A stretch of DNA of 64,000 nucleotides from Kitasatospora sp. MAP12-44 (GTDB lineage Bacteria; Actinomycetota; Actinomycetes; Streptomycetales; Streptomycetaceae), in assembly GCF_029892095.1 (NCBI RefSeq), contig NZ_JARZAE010000004.1, positions 7,316,001 to 7,380,000 on the forward strand. The letters are read 5' to 3'. The position numbers and the translations under genes were made by a program. The stretch's first letter is position 1; each line of letters opens with the position of its first letter. A model generated the notes under the pieces. That model was not told where the DNA came from and did not search any database. It worked only from the letters and a program-made list of their open reading frames with translations. Below, piece after piece: positions 7,872 to 15,718 of this stretch.

Positions 7872-9029
7872 TTAACGCCGGCTCTTAACGCCCCCGCCCC
7901 GCTTGCGGTATCCGTCCAGGACGTCCTGGCGCAGCAGGTGGCCGAAGCCCGCCCCCTCCAGGCGCAGCCCCAGCTGGGCCTCGGTGATCCCCAGCGCGCC
8001 CGCCGCCCTGCCCAGGTGCCACTCCTGCCCCGCCAGCACACCGAGCAGATGCCCGCGCCGCACCTGGTTCTCCGAGAGCCGGAAGCTCTTCAGATAGGCG
8101 ACCCGGCCGGCCTCGTCGGTGATCGTCTCGCCGATGTGGTTCTCCTGCTTGGGCGCGAACGGCGGCAGGAACCGTGCGAGCGTGAAGCGCCCCAGCCGGT
8201 ACACCGTCTCCCGGCTGTACGCGGCGCCCAGCAGCCCGCCGGCCATCGTCGAGTCGTGGAAGTCCGCCCACCGGCTCTCCTGGCTCCGCGCCGCCGACCG
8301 CAACTCGGCCAGTGAGCGGATCCCGCGATCAGCGATCTCGGCCCTGAAGTCGGGCAGCGGCGTCATCAGCGTCGCGTAGTGGTGGATCAGCTCGCCGTAG
8401 AGGTCCTGCACCAGGGTGGGGTGCAGGGCGCGGTAGTCCTCGGGATGCGGTACGACGAAGGCGGCCGCGAGCGCGTCGGCGGTGTACACCAGCAGGCCGC
8501 ACTGGTTCGGGTGGATCTCGAACACCCGCAGCGCGTCCGCCAGCCCGCGCACCTGTGCGCCGGTGTACGCCTCCTCCACCCGCGGCGCGAGCCCCTGGCG
8601 CACCGCGCGCTGCGACCACTCCTGCCAGGCGATCGAGGGCCCGCCGAAGTGCAGCGACAGGTAGCCCTCCAACGCCAGGTGCAGCGGCAGGAAGCGCAGC
8701 CGGTCCTTGGCCTGGCGGCGGGTCATCCGGCGGTGGAAGTGCAGCGGCATGGACGCCTTCGGCGCCTCGCCGCGACCGGAGGCCAGCTGGGTGCCGTAGG
8801 CGGCGGCCGGCGAACCGTCGTCGGTCCAGGCGGCGACGAACCCGTGCGGGATGTACGACAGGTAGTGGTCGCGCGGACCCAGCCCGACCAGTCCAGGACC
8901 GTCGCTGTAGATCTCCTCGTGCAGCCGCAGATCGGTCAGCGGCCGCTCGCGCACCAGCGGCACCAGCCGCACGCCGCCCCAGACCTGGGAGGGGCGGGTG
9001 GTCAGGCCGGTCAGGTCCAGCGCGGTCAT
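7872..9029 (-). CDS. Conserved hypothetical protein, probably ARPP-2 family
   Basis: The product is 385 aa from ATG 9029, or 386 from an adjacent GTG at 9032. It resembles actinobacterial proteins annotated with the ARPP-2 domain (ARG and rhodanese-phosphatase associated); I recall this family rather than having tested it. Notable segments are LRFLPLHLALEGYLSLHFGG, ALRVFEIHPNQCGLLVYTAD and ENHIGETITDEAGRVAYLKSF. The C-terminal 60 residues look like a helix-turn-helix or Fis-like bundle (AAGALGITEAQLGLRLEGAGF). The start overlaps the stop of the upstream vWA gene, so the two are translationally coupled and probably work together. Molecular function is unknown. Confidence 0.6.
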   Translation of the reverse strand: MTALDLTGLTTRPSQVWGGVRLVPLVRERPLTDLRLHEEIYSDGPGLVGLGPRDHYLSYIPHGFVAAWTDDGSPAAAYGTQLASGRGEAPKASMPLHFHRRMTRRQAKDRLRFLPLHLALEGYLSLHFGGPSIAWQEWSQRAVRQGLAPRVEEAYTGAQVRGLADALRVFEIHPNQCGLLVYTADALAAAFVVPHPEDYRALHPTLVQDLYGELIHHYATLMTPLPDFRAEIADRGIRSLAELRSAARSQESRWADFHDSTMAGGLLGAAYSRETVYRLGRFTLARFLPPFAPKQENHIGETITDEAGRVAYLKSFRLSENQVRRGHLLGVLAGQEWHLGRAAGALGITEAQLGLRLEGAGFGHLLRQDVLDGYRKRGGGVKSRR

Positions 9030-10450
9030 CACGGGCCCTCCAGGAAGGCGGCGGTCCGGCTGTCCAAGTAGGCCGTCAGCTCGGCCAGGCCGGTGCGGCC
9101 CTCGGCGAACTGCGCGAGCTCGACCAGCGCCGGCAGGTCCTCGGCGTCGCGCAGGCCCGCGGTGGGGACGGTCGGCGCGAGCGGCGCACGTCGAAGTCGT
9201 CCGCGTCGTAGACCGGGTTGAGGTGGACGACGCTGGTGCGGCGCTCCGGGTCGAGCCGGGTGCGCCAGATCCGCAGCACCTCGCCGGCCAGCCCGGGCGG
9301 CGCGTTGTCCCAGCCGTCGGAGACGATCACCAGGCGCTCGGGCGCGGTCTCCAGCGCGTCCAGGATCCGCCGGCCCAGCGGCGTCGGACCGTACGGATAG
9401 CTCAGCAGCGCGTCGGTGCGCCCGGAGGTCCACAACGCGGTGTAGTGGCCGGCCAGCGCCTGGAGCAGGTAGTGCGCGGCCAGCGCGGCCGCCAGCGGCC
9501 GGCGCCGCTTCTGCGCCGACCCGACGGTGGAGAAGCTGTCGTCCAGCACCGCCGCCACCCGCCCCCATCGCCCCCGGTGCACCCCCGCCGCCCGGCCCGC
9601 CGCGGTGCGCAGCGCCTCGGTCAGCTCGGCGCGCCGGGCCAGCCGGTCGGCCGAGCGGCAGCGCCAGCACGTACGAGGCGAGCCGGGTGAGCGGCATCCG
9701 GGTCAGGTCGGCCCGCACCGCCGGCGCCCGGCTGCCGCGTGCGCGCTCCTGCAGCCGCAGCTGCTCCAGGCGCGTCATCCTCGGAGCGATCCGCTCCAGG
9801 AAGGCGCCGCGCGCGATCCCGTGCTTGGCGGCGAACCCCTCGGCCACCGTGTACGGCAGCTCGTAGAGGGCGGCCTGCTCGTAGTGCGCCCGGCGCCAGC
9901 TCTCCAGAATCGGCGTGCCGAACCGCGCGCGGCTCTTCGGTGCGAACAGGAACGGTCCCAACTCCTCGCCGGCAGGGGCGAGATGGGCATGGCGAAGGGT
10001 CAGCTTGAGGCCGCTGCGGTACTTCACGGCGTCGAAGGCCGGATCCGGGCGCGCGGCGATCCAGTCGCGCATCACCGCACGGGTGCGGCGGTTGTTGACC
10101 TTGGCCCGGCGCAGCTCCCGGAACAGCCCGTACACCCGCTGCGGGGGCAGCAGCGCCAGCCGCCGGGCGATCAGCCGGCCCTCGGTGCGCCGCTGTTCCT
10201 CGTCCGCCTCGCGCGCGGTCTCCAGCAGCCGCCGCACGATCAGCGCCGCGTTGTGGTCGTTGATGTCCAGCGCGAGCACCGCCGCGTAGAGGCCGCGGTA
10301 GTTGCCGATCATGTACTCGTGCAGGAAGTCCAGCGAGAGCCGCTGCTCATCCGCCTCGCTGTGGAACTCGCGCTGCCCGGTGGAGGTGATCGCCGCGTTG
10401 ACGAACAGCAGGACGTCGTCGGCGGCTATCAGGTCGCCGTAGGAATCCAT
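9029..10450 (-). pseudogene. vWA-domain protein gene with two compensating frameshifts
   Basis: From ATG 10450 the first ~260 residues read as a normal helical protein, beginning MDSYGDLIAADDVLLFVNAA. Near 9654 the coding sense moves to the +1 frame. There a clear von Willebrand A-like segment appears: a DDSFS MIDAS motif near 9535 and LVIVSDGWDN near 9320. Near 9182 a second shift restores the original frame for the C terminus (TVPTAGLRDAEDLPALVELAQF). The second shift is explained by a single missing C in a GCGCC context. The gene is therefore either recently broken or mis-sequenced; the repaired product would be about 470 aa. The domain order (helical repeat plus vWA) is reminiscent of Ro/TROVE proteins, but I cannot confirm that. 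Confidence 0.7.
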
Positions 10451-10846
10451 CGGACGAGCCCCCCGGTCGTGGTCGGATGCCGGCCGGGGAATGGGGGCGC
10501 GAGCTGCGAATCATTGCTTCAGAGGCAGGTTCCGGAAGTCGCACCGGAGTCCCGCGGCCGGCCCGCCGACCGTACCAGGGCGGGTCACCCGATCGCGTCG
10601 GCATTACGGGCTGCGCCAACTGGGCCTGCACCGGCTTCGCTTTCGAGTGACACGGCGGCTCGCCGACCGCCGCGCCCGGTCCGGTGTGCGTGAGCATCGG
10701 CGAGTGGTCCCAGCGGTGCCGACCAGCCCGTCGGCGCAAGGGGCGTCACCGGATTGGCCGTGCCTGACGTCCCACCGGGGCCCGCTTCCCAGCACGCTGA
10801 GACTGACCTGAGGGTTTTCGTCCCACACCTCCCTGAGGAGGCCCCC
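10451..10846 (+). promoter_or_regulatory. Upstream region of the hydrogenase operon
   Basis: This 396-base divergent region between the vWA gene and hhyS holds no credible gene. It must contain the hydrogenase promoter, but no convincing -35/-10 pair stands out in the GC-rich sequence. The only clear structure is a short hairpin at the hhyS ribosome-binding site, listed separately. Confidence 0.5.
10828..10841 (+). promoter_or_regulatory. Hairpin that can sequester the hhyS Shine-Dalgarno sequence
   Basis: CCTCC (10828-10832), a CTGA loop, then GGAGG (10837-10841) form a perfect 5-bp stem. The right arm is the Shine-Dalgarno sequence, five bases before ATG 10847. In the mRNA the ribosome-binding site can therefore pair with the immediately preceding bases, which could damp translation. 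Confidence 0.5.
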
Positions 10847-11932
10847 ATGAACCCCGCTTCGCCGACCTCGGCCACAGCGCCGGACGCGTCCGCGCCGGGC
10901 ACCGACGAGTCCCCGATCCACATCCTCTGGATCAACGCGGGCCTGAGCTGCGACGGCGACTCCGTGTCGCTCACCGCCGCCACCCAGCCCAGCATCGAGG
11001 AGATCGCGCTCAGCGTGCTCCCCGGCCTGCCAAAGATCGCCATCCACTGGCCGCTGATCGACTTCGAGTGCGGACCGGTCCAGGGTGCGGACAACTTCAT
11101 CGAATGGTTCTTCAAGGGCGAGCGCGGCGAGATCGACCCGTTCGTCCTGGTGATCGAGGGGTCCATCCCCAACGAGGCGATCAAGGCCGAGGGTTACTGG
11201 TGCGGGTTCGGTGACGACCCCGCGACCGGCCAGCCGATCACCACCAGCGAGTGGATCGACCGGCTCGCCCCCAAGGCGCTGGCGGTCGTCGCGATCGGCA
11301 CCTGCGCGACCTACGGCGGCATCCACGCGATGGCCGGCAACCCGACCGGCGCGATGGGTGTGCCCGACTACCTGGGCTGGGACTGGAAGTCCAAGGCCGG
11401 CATCCCGATCGTCTGTGTGCCCGGCTGCCCGATCCAGCCCGACAACTTCTCCGAGACGCTGGTCTACCTGCTCCACCAGGCCACCGGCGCCGCCCCGATG
11501 ATCCCGCTGGACGAACACCTGCGCCCCACCTGGTTGTTCGGCGCCACCGTGCACGAGGGGTGCGACCGGGCCGGCTACTACGAGCAGGGTGAGTTCGCCA
11601 CCACCTACGACTCGCCCAAGTGCCTGGTGAAGCTGGGCTGTTGGGGGCCGGTGGTGAAGTGCAACGTGCCCAAGCGCGGCTGGATCAACGGCATCGGCGG
11701 CTGCCCCAACGTCGGCGGCATCTGCATCGCCTGCACGATGCCCGGCTTCCCCGACAAGTTCATGCCGTTCATGGACGAGCCGCCCGGCGGCAAGATCTCC
11801 AGCGCCGCCAGCAGCGCGTACGGCGCGGTGGTCCGCAAGCTGCGCGCGGTCACCGCCGCGACCGTGGACAAGGAGCCCAAGTGGCGCCAGACCGGGGAGA
11901 AGCTGACCACCGGTTACCGACCGCCCTGGTGA
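10847..11932 (+). CDS. hhyS: Group 1h [NiFe]-hydrogenase small (electron-transfer) subunit
   Basis: The product is 361 aa, with GGAGG before ATG 10847. It carries the Fe-S clusters that take electrons from the NiFe site. The proximal-cluster motif reads SCDGDS (C35, D38) where most hydrogenases have CxxC, matching the 3Cys-1Asp proximal [4Fe-4S] cluster known for the high-affinity actinobacterial-type enzyme. Further ligands lie in GTCATYGG, VPGCPIQPDNF, HEGCDRAG and the C-terminal series SPKCLVKLGCWGPVVKCN and GGCPNVGGICIACTMPGF. There is no Tat signal peptide, unlike classical uptake hydrogenases, so the enzyme stays on the cytoplasmic side. It heads the operon. Confidence 0.95.
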   Translation: MNPASPTSATAPDASAPGTDESPIHILWINAGLSCDGDSVSLTAATQPSIEEIALSVLPGLPKIAIHWPLIDFECGPVQGADNFIEWFFKGERGEIDPFVLVIEGSIPNEAIKAEGYWCGFGDDPATGQPITTSEWIDRLAPKALAVVAIGTCATYGGIHAMAGNPTGAMGVPDYLGWDWKSKAGIPIVCVPGCPIQPDNFSETLVYLLHQATGAAPMIPLDEHLRPTWLFGATVHEGCDRAGYYEQGEFATTYDSPKCLVKLGCWGPVVKCNVPKRGWINGIGGCPNVGGICIACTMPGFPDKFMPFMDEPPGGKISSAASSAYGAVVRKLRAVTAATVDKEPKWRQTGEKLTTGYRPPW

Positions 11933-11995
11933 GCCCGCGCCCGAACCCGAACCGTCCAGCAGACCTCCCCGCATGAAGAAGGGCACGGCATAACG

Positions 11996-13783
11996 ATGGC
12001 AACACCGACCACGAAGGCGACCGGCGACGGCAGCGGCCTGGTGGAGATGGCCTGGGACCCGATCACCCGGATCGTGGGCAGCCTCGGCATCCACACGAAG
12101 ATCGACTTCAAGCAGAAGAAGGTCGCCGAGTGCTACAGCACCTCGTCGGTCTTCCGCGGCTACAGCGTCTTCATGCGGGGCAAGGATCCCCGGGACGCGC
12201 ACTTCATCACCAGCCGCATCTGCGGCATCTGCGGTGACAACCACGCCACGTGCTCGGTGTACGCGCAGAACATGGCCTACGGGGTGAAGCCGCCGCACCT
12301 GGGCGAGTGGATCATCAACCTGGGCGAGTCCGCGGAGTACATGTTCGACCACAACATCTTCCAGGAGAACCTGGTCGGGGTCGACTACTGCGAGAAGATG
12401 GTCCGCGAGACCAACCCGGGCGTCCTCGAGCTGGCCGAACGCACCGCGGCCCCGCACGCCGGCGAGCACGGCTACAAGACCATCGCCGACATCATGCGCT
12501 CGCTCAACCCGATCGAGGGCGAATTCTACCGCGAGGCACTCCAGGTCAGCCGCTACACCCGGGAGATGTTCTGCCTGATGGAGGGGCGCCATGTGCACCC
12601 CTCCACCCTCTACCCGGGCGGCGTGGGAACCGTCGCCTCGGTGCAGCTCTTCACCGACTACCTCAGCCGGCTGATGCGCTACGTGGAGTTCATGAAGCGC
12701 GTCGTCCCGCTGCACGACGACCTGTTCGACTTCTTCTACGAGGCGCTGCCGGGCTACGAGGAGGTCGGCCGCCGGCGTGTCCTGCTCGGCTGCTGGGGGG
12801 CTCTCAACGACCCCGAGTACTGCGACTTCACCTACCGCAACATGACCGACTGGGGCCGGCGGATGTTCGTCACCCCGGGCATCATCGTGGACGGCAAGCT
12901 GGTCACCAACGACCTCACCCAGATCAACCTCGGTATCCGGATCCTGCTCGGCAGCTCCTACTACCAGGACTGGGAGGGCAAGGAGCAGTTCGTCACCCAC
13001 GACCCGCTCGGCAACCCGGTCGACCCGCGCCACCCGTGGAACCAGCACACCATCCCGGCGCCGCAGAAGCGCAACTTCGACGACAAGTACAGCTGGGTGA
13101 TGTCGCCGCGCTGGTTCGACGGCAAGGACTACCTCGCGCTGGACACCGGCGGCGGCCCGATCGCCCGGCTGTGGTCCACCGCGCTGTCCGGACTGGTCGA
13201 CATCGGCTACGTCAAGGCCACCGGCCACAGCGTGGTGATCAACCTGCCGCGCACCATGACCAAGCCCGAGACCACCTTCGAGTGGAAGATCCCGAAGTGG
13301 AGCAACGCGCTGGAGCGCAACCGCGCCCGCACGTACTTCCAGGCCTACGCGGCGGCCGTGGCGCTGCACTTCGCGGAGAAGGGGCTCGCCGAGGTCCGCG
13401 CCGGCCGCACCCAGACCTGGGAGAAGTTCGAGGTGCCGGACGAGAGCATCGGCTGCGGCTTCACCGAGGCCGTCCGCGGCGTGCTGTCGCACCACATGGT
13501 GATCCGCGACGGCAAGATCGCCAACTACCACCCGTACCCGCCGACTCCGTGGAACGCCAGCACCCGTGACACCTACGGGACGCCCGGCCCCTACGAGGAC
13601 GCCGTGCAGAACACGCCGATCTTCGAGGAGAACACGCCCGAGAACTTCAAGGGCATCGACATCATGCGCGCGGTCCGCAGCTTCGACCCGTGCCTGCCCT
13701 GCGGCGTCCACATGTACCTCGGCGAGGGCAAGACCGTGCAGAAGATGCACGTGCCCACCGGCCTGAGCGGCATGGGCGGATGA
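11996..13783 (+). CDS. hhyL: Group 1h [NiFe]-hydrogenase large (catalytic) subunit
   Basis: The product is 595 aa and binds the NiFe(CN)2CO centre. The N-terminal ligand motif is RICGICGDNHATC (C76, C79) and the C-terminal one is DPCLPCGVH (C566, C569). The 23 residues after His572, beginning MYLGEGKTVQ, form the tail that the maturation protease should remove after nickel insertion. The RICGICGDNH form is characteristic of the high-affinity group 1h enzymes that oxidise atmospheric H2 in Streptomyces and Mycobacterium. The stop overlaps the start of the NifU-like gene (ATGA), beginning a chain of coupled genes. Confidence 0.95.
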   Translation: MATPTTKATGDGSGLVEMAWDPITRIVGSLGIHTKIDFKQKKVAECYSTSSVFRGYSVFMRGKDPRDAHFITSRICGICGDNHATCSVYAQNMAYGVKPPHLGEWIINLGESAEYMFDHNIFQENLVGVDYCEKMVRETNPGVLELAERTAAPHAGEHGYKTIADIMRSLNPIEGEFYREALQVSRYTREMFCLMEGRHVHPSTLYPGGVGTVASVQLFTDYLSRLMRYVEFMKRVVPLHDDLFDFFYEALPGYEEVGRRRVLLGCWGALNDPEYCDFTYRNMTDWGRRMFVTPGIIVDGKLVTNDLTQINLGIRILLGSSYYQDWEGKEQFVTHDPLGNPVDPRHPWNQHTIPAPQKRNFDDKYSWVMSPRWFDGKDYLALDTGGGPIARLWSTALSGLVDIGYVKATGHSVVINLPRTMTKPETTFEWKIPKWSNALERNRARTYFQAYAAAVALHFAEKGLAEVRAGRTQTWEKFEVPDESIGCGFTEAVRGVLSHHMVIRDGKIANYHPYPPTPWNASTRDTYGTPGPYEDAVQNTPIFEENTPENFKGIDIMRAVRSFDPCLPCGVHMYLGEGKTVQKMHVPTGLSGMGG

Positions 13784-14346
13784 GCGCCGCGACCGCCGCA
13801 CCCGACGCCGCGCTGACCGGCCACCGCGTCGAGGAGGTGCTGGAGCGCCTGGCCGCCACCGGCGACCGCGAGGTGTGCGCCTCGGCCGAGGAGCTGGTGC
13901 GCGTCCTGATGGACTTCTACGGCGCCGGGCTGGCCCGGATCGTCGAGCTGCTCGGCCGCGGTGGCCAGCAGCCGGGCGCCCTGGACCGCTTGCTGCGCGA
14001 CGAGTTGGTGTCCAGCCTGCTGGTGCTGCACGAGCTGCACCCCGAGGACGTCGACACCCGGATCCGCCGCGCGCTGGCCGGGCTGCGCAACAAGCCCGTG
14101 GAACTGGTGGACTTCGACGCGCAGAGCGGCACCCTGCGGGTGCGCGCCAGTGGCGGGGGTGGCGGCTGCGGCTGCCCGAGCACCGGCGGCGACCTGCTGG
14201 AGACCGTCCAGGAGGCGATGGCCTGCTTCGCGCCCGAGGTGGTCGCAGTCGAGCTGGAGGCCGCCGTCAAGGAGCCCGCGCTGCTGCAGATCGGCACCCG
14301 CCCCTCGGCGGCCGGCGTCGGGGCCGACCCGGTGAAGACCTCGTGA
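13780..14346 (+). CDS. NifU C-terminal domain-like protein of the hydrogenase operon
   Basis: The product is 188 aa and starts at ATG 13780, overlapping the hhyL stop. After an N-terminal helical part of about 120 residues, GGCGCPSTGGDLLETVQEAM and FAPEVVAVELE match the NifU C-terminal domain, an Fe-S scaffold or carrier. The cysteine pair is CxC here rather than the canonical CxxC, confirmed at the codon level. Such genes recur in group 1h hydrogenase operons and probably help deliver Fe-S clusters to HhyS. It is coupled to the next gene through GTGA. Confidence 0.8.
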   Translation: MSAATAAPDAALTGHRVEEVLERLAATGDREVCASAEELVRVLMDFYGAGLARIVELLGRGGQQPGALDRLLRDELVSSLLVLHELHPEDVDTRIRRALAGLRNKPVELVDFDAQSGTLRVRASGGGGGCGCPSTGGDLLETVQEAMACFAPEVVAVELEAAVKEPALLQIGTRPSAAGVGADPVKTS

Positions 14347-15011
14347 GCACTCGTCAGGCGTGGCCGCCGCGGACCGGGCCCTCGCCCGTCCCCGGCGGCC
14401 TGCGCCGCTTCGTGCGGCCCCCGCAGTCCCAGCAGGAGCGCTGCGAGCTGTGCGGGGTGGTGGTGGCGCCCGAGGGCCACCGCCATCTGGTGGACATCGA
14501 GAAGCGCTCGCTGGCCTGCGCCTGCACGCCCTGCGCGCTGCTCTTCGACCGTCCCGGCGCGGCCGGCGGCCGGTTCCGGACCGTGCCGGACCGCTACTAC
14601 GCCGACCCCGGCCACAGCCTGGACGACGGCGCCTGGGAGCTGCTGCAGATCCCGGTCAGCGTCGCCTTCTTCTTCCGCAACGCCGAGCTGGACCGCCTGG
14701 TCGCGCTCTACCCGAGCCCGGCCGGCGCCACCGAGAGCGAGCTGGACCCGTCGACCTGGCAGACCGTGCTGGGCGGCACCCGGCTGGCCGAGCTGCTCGA
14801 ACCCGACGTCGAGGCGCTGCTGGTGCGCCGCAGCGAGGGCCGCTACGAGTGCTTCCTGGTGCCGATCGACATCTGCTACGAGCTGGTCGGCCGGATGCGG
14901 CTGCACTGGCAGGGTTTCGACGGCGGCGCGGAGGCCAGGGCCGACCTGGCGGCCTTCTTCGAACAGGTCAACCGCCGGGCCCGGGCGCCCAAGGAGGACG
15001 CAGCGCCGTGA
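14343..15011 (+). CDS. DUF5947 family protein, hydrogenase-associated
   Basis: The product is 222 aa from GTG 14343, overlapping the previous stop. A probable metal site is made by CELC near residue 33 and CACTPC near residue 61, resembling a rubredoxin or zinc-ribbon knuckle. The rest is a soluble alpha/beta protein with an AFFFRNAELDRLVALYPSPAGATE segment. I recognise the family as DUF5947, which travels with group 1h hydrogenases. Its role is unknown; electron transfer or assembly are both possible. It is coupled to the next gene by GTGA. Confidence 0.75.
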   Translation: MSTRQAWPPRTGPSPVPGGLRRFVRPPQSQQERCELCGVVVAPEGHRHLVDIEKRSLACACTPCALLFDRPGAAGGRFRTVPDRYYADPGHSLDDGAWELLQIPVSVAFFFRNAELDRLVALYPSPAGATESELDPSTWQTVLGGTRLAELLEPDVEALLVRRSEGRYECFLVPIDICYELVGRMRLHWQGFDGGAEARADLAAFFEQVNRRARAPKEDAAP

Positions 15012-15718
15012 CCGAATTCGCCTTCTCCTGCACCGGGGTGCGCGCCGACCGGTTCGCCGCCGGTCCCACCCTGGTGTTCCGGCTGCGGATCACCGCCTCG
15101 CCCGACACCCGGGTGCACGCGATCGCGCTGCGCTGCCAGCTGCGCATCGAGCCCGCCAGGCGCGGCTACCAGCCGGCCGAGGCCGAGGGCCTCAGCGACC
15201 TGTTCGGTGACCGCTCGCGCTGGGGCACCAGCCTGCTGCCGGTGCAGTTCGCGCAGGTCTCGCTGGTGGTGCCCGGCTTCACCGGGGAGATCGAGGTCGA
15301 CCTCCCGGTGCCGTGCAGCTACGACCTGGACCTCGCCCCCACCAGGTACTTCCACGCGTTGCAGGACGGCGAGGTGCCGCTGCTGATGCTCTTCTCCGGT
15401 ACGGCGTTCACCGGCGCGGGCGGCTTCCATGTCGAACCGGTGCCCTGGGACCGCGAGGCCTCCTTCCGGATGCCGGTCGCGATCTGGCGGGAGATGGTCG
15501 ACCAGCACTTCCCCGGGTGCGGCTGGCTGCGGCTGCCCAGCGAGACGATGAACGCCCTGCTCGCCTTCCGCTCGCGCCGGGCGCTGCCCTCCTGGGAGGC
15601 GACCGTGCAGGCCCTGCTGGCGGCAGCCGAGACCGCCGAGGCCGCCGAACCCCCGCCGCCGGCCCGCGTTCTGCTGGGCGCGACGGCTCCGCTCGCCACC
15701 GGAAGGACGGGTCCGTGA
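15008..15718 (+). CDS. DUF6084 family protein, hydrogenase-associated
   Basis: The product is 236 aa from GTG 15008, overlapping the previous stop by four bases. It appears beta-rich, with alternating hydrophobic strands such as LVFRLRITASPDTRVHAIAL and a cysteine-poor core. The C terminus is Ala/Pro-rich. It matches what I know as DUF6084, found in the same position of actinobacterial group 1h operons. No catalytic motif is visible. Its coupling to both neighbours suggests it is made in a fixed ratio with the other accessory proteins. Confidence 0.7.
   Translation: MTEFAFSCTGVRADRFAAGPTLVFRLRITASPDTRVHAIALRCQLRIEPARRGYQPAEAEGLSDLFGDRSRWGTSLLPVQFAQVSLVVPGFTGEIEVDLPVPCSYDLDLAPTRYFHALQDGEVPLLMLFSGTAFTGAGGFHVEPVPWDREASFRMPVAIWREMVDQHFPGCGWLRLPSETMNALLAFRSRRALPSWEATVQALLAAAETAEAAEPPPPARVLLGATAPLATGRTGP

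Noticed and set aside
10754-10846. Upstream in-frame extension of hhyS starting at 10754
   Set aside because: The extra 31 residues lack family similarity, and GGAGG lies at the right distance before ATG 10847.
11973-11995. Six-codon ORF (MKKGTA) directly before hhyL
   Set aside because: It could be a leader peptide, but its start overlaps the likely ribosome-binding region of hhyL and there is no further support.
10604-13801. 1065-codon open frame on the minus strand
   Set aside because: It is antisense to hhyS and hhyL and has the low-complexity composition of a shadow frame.
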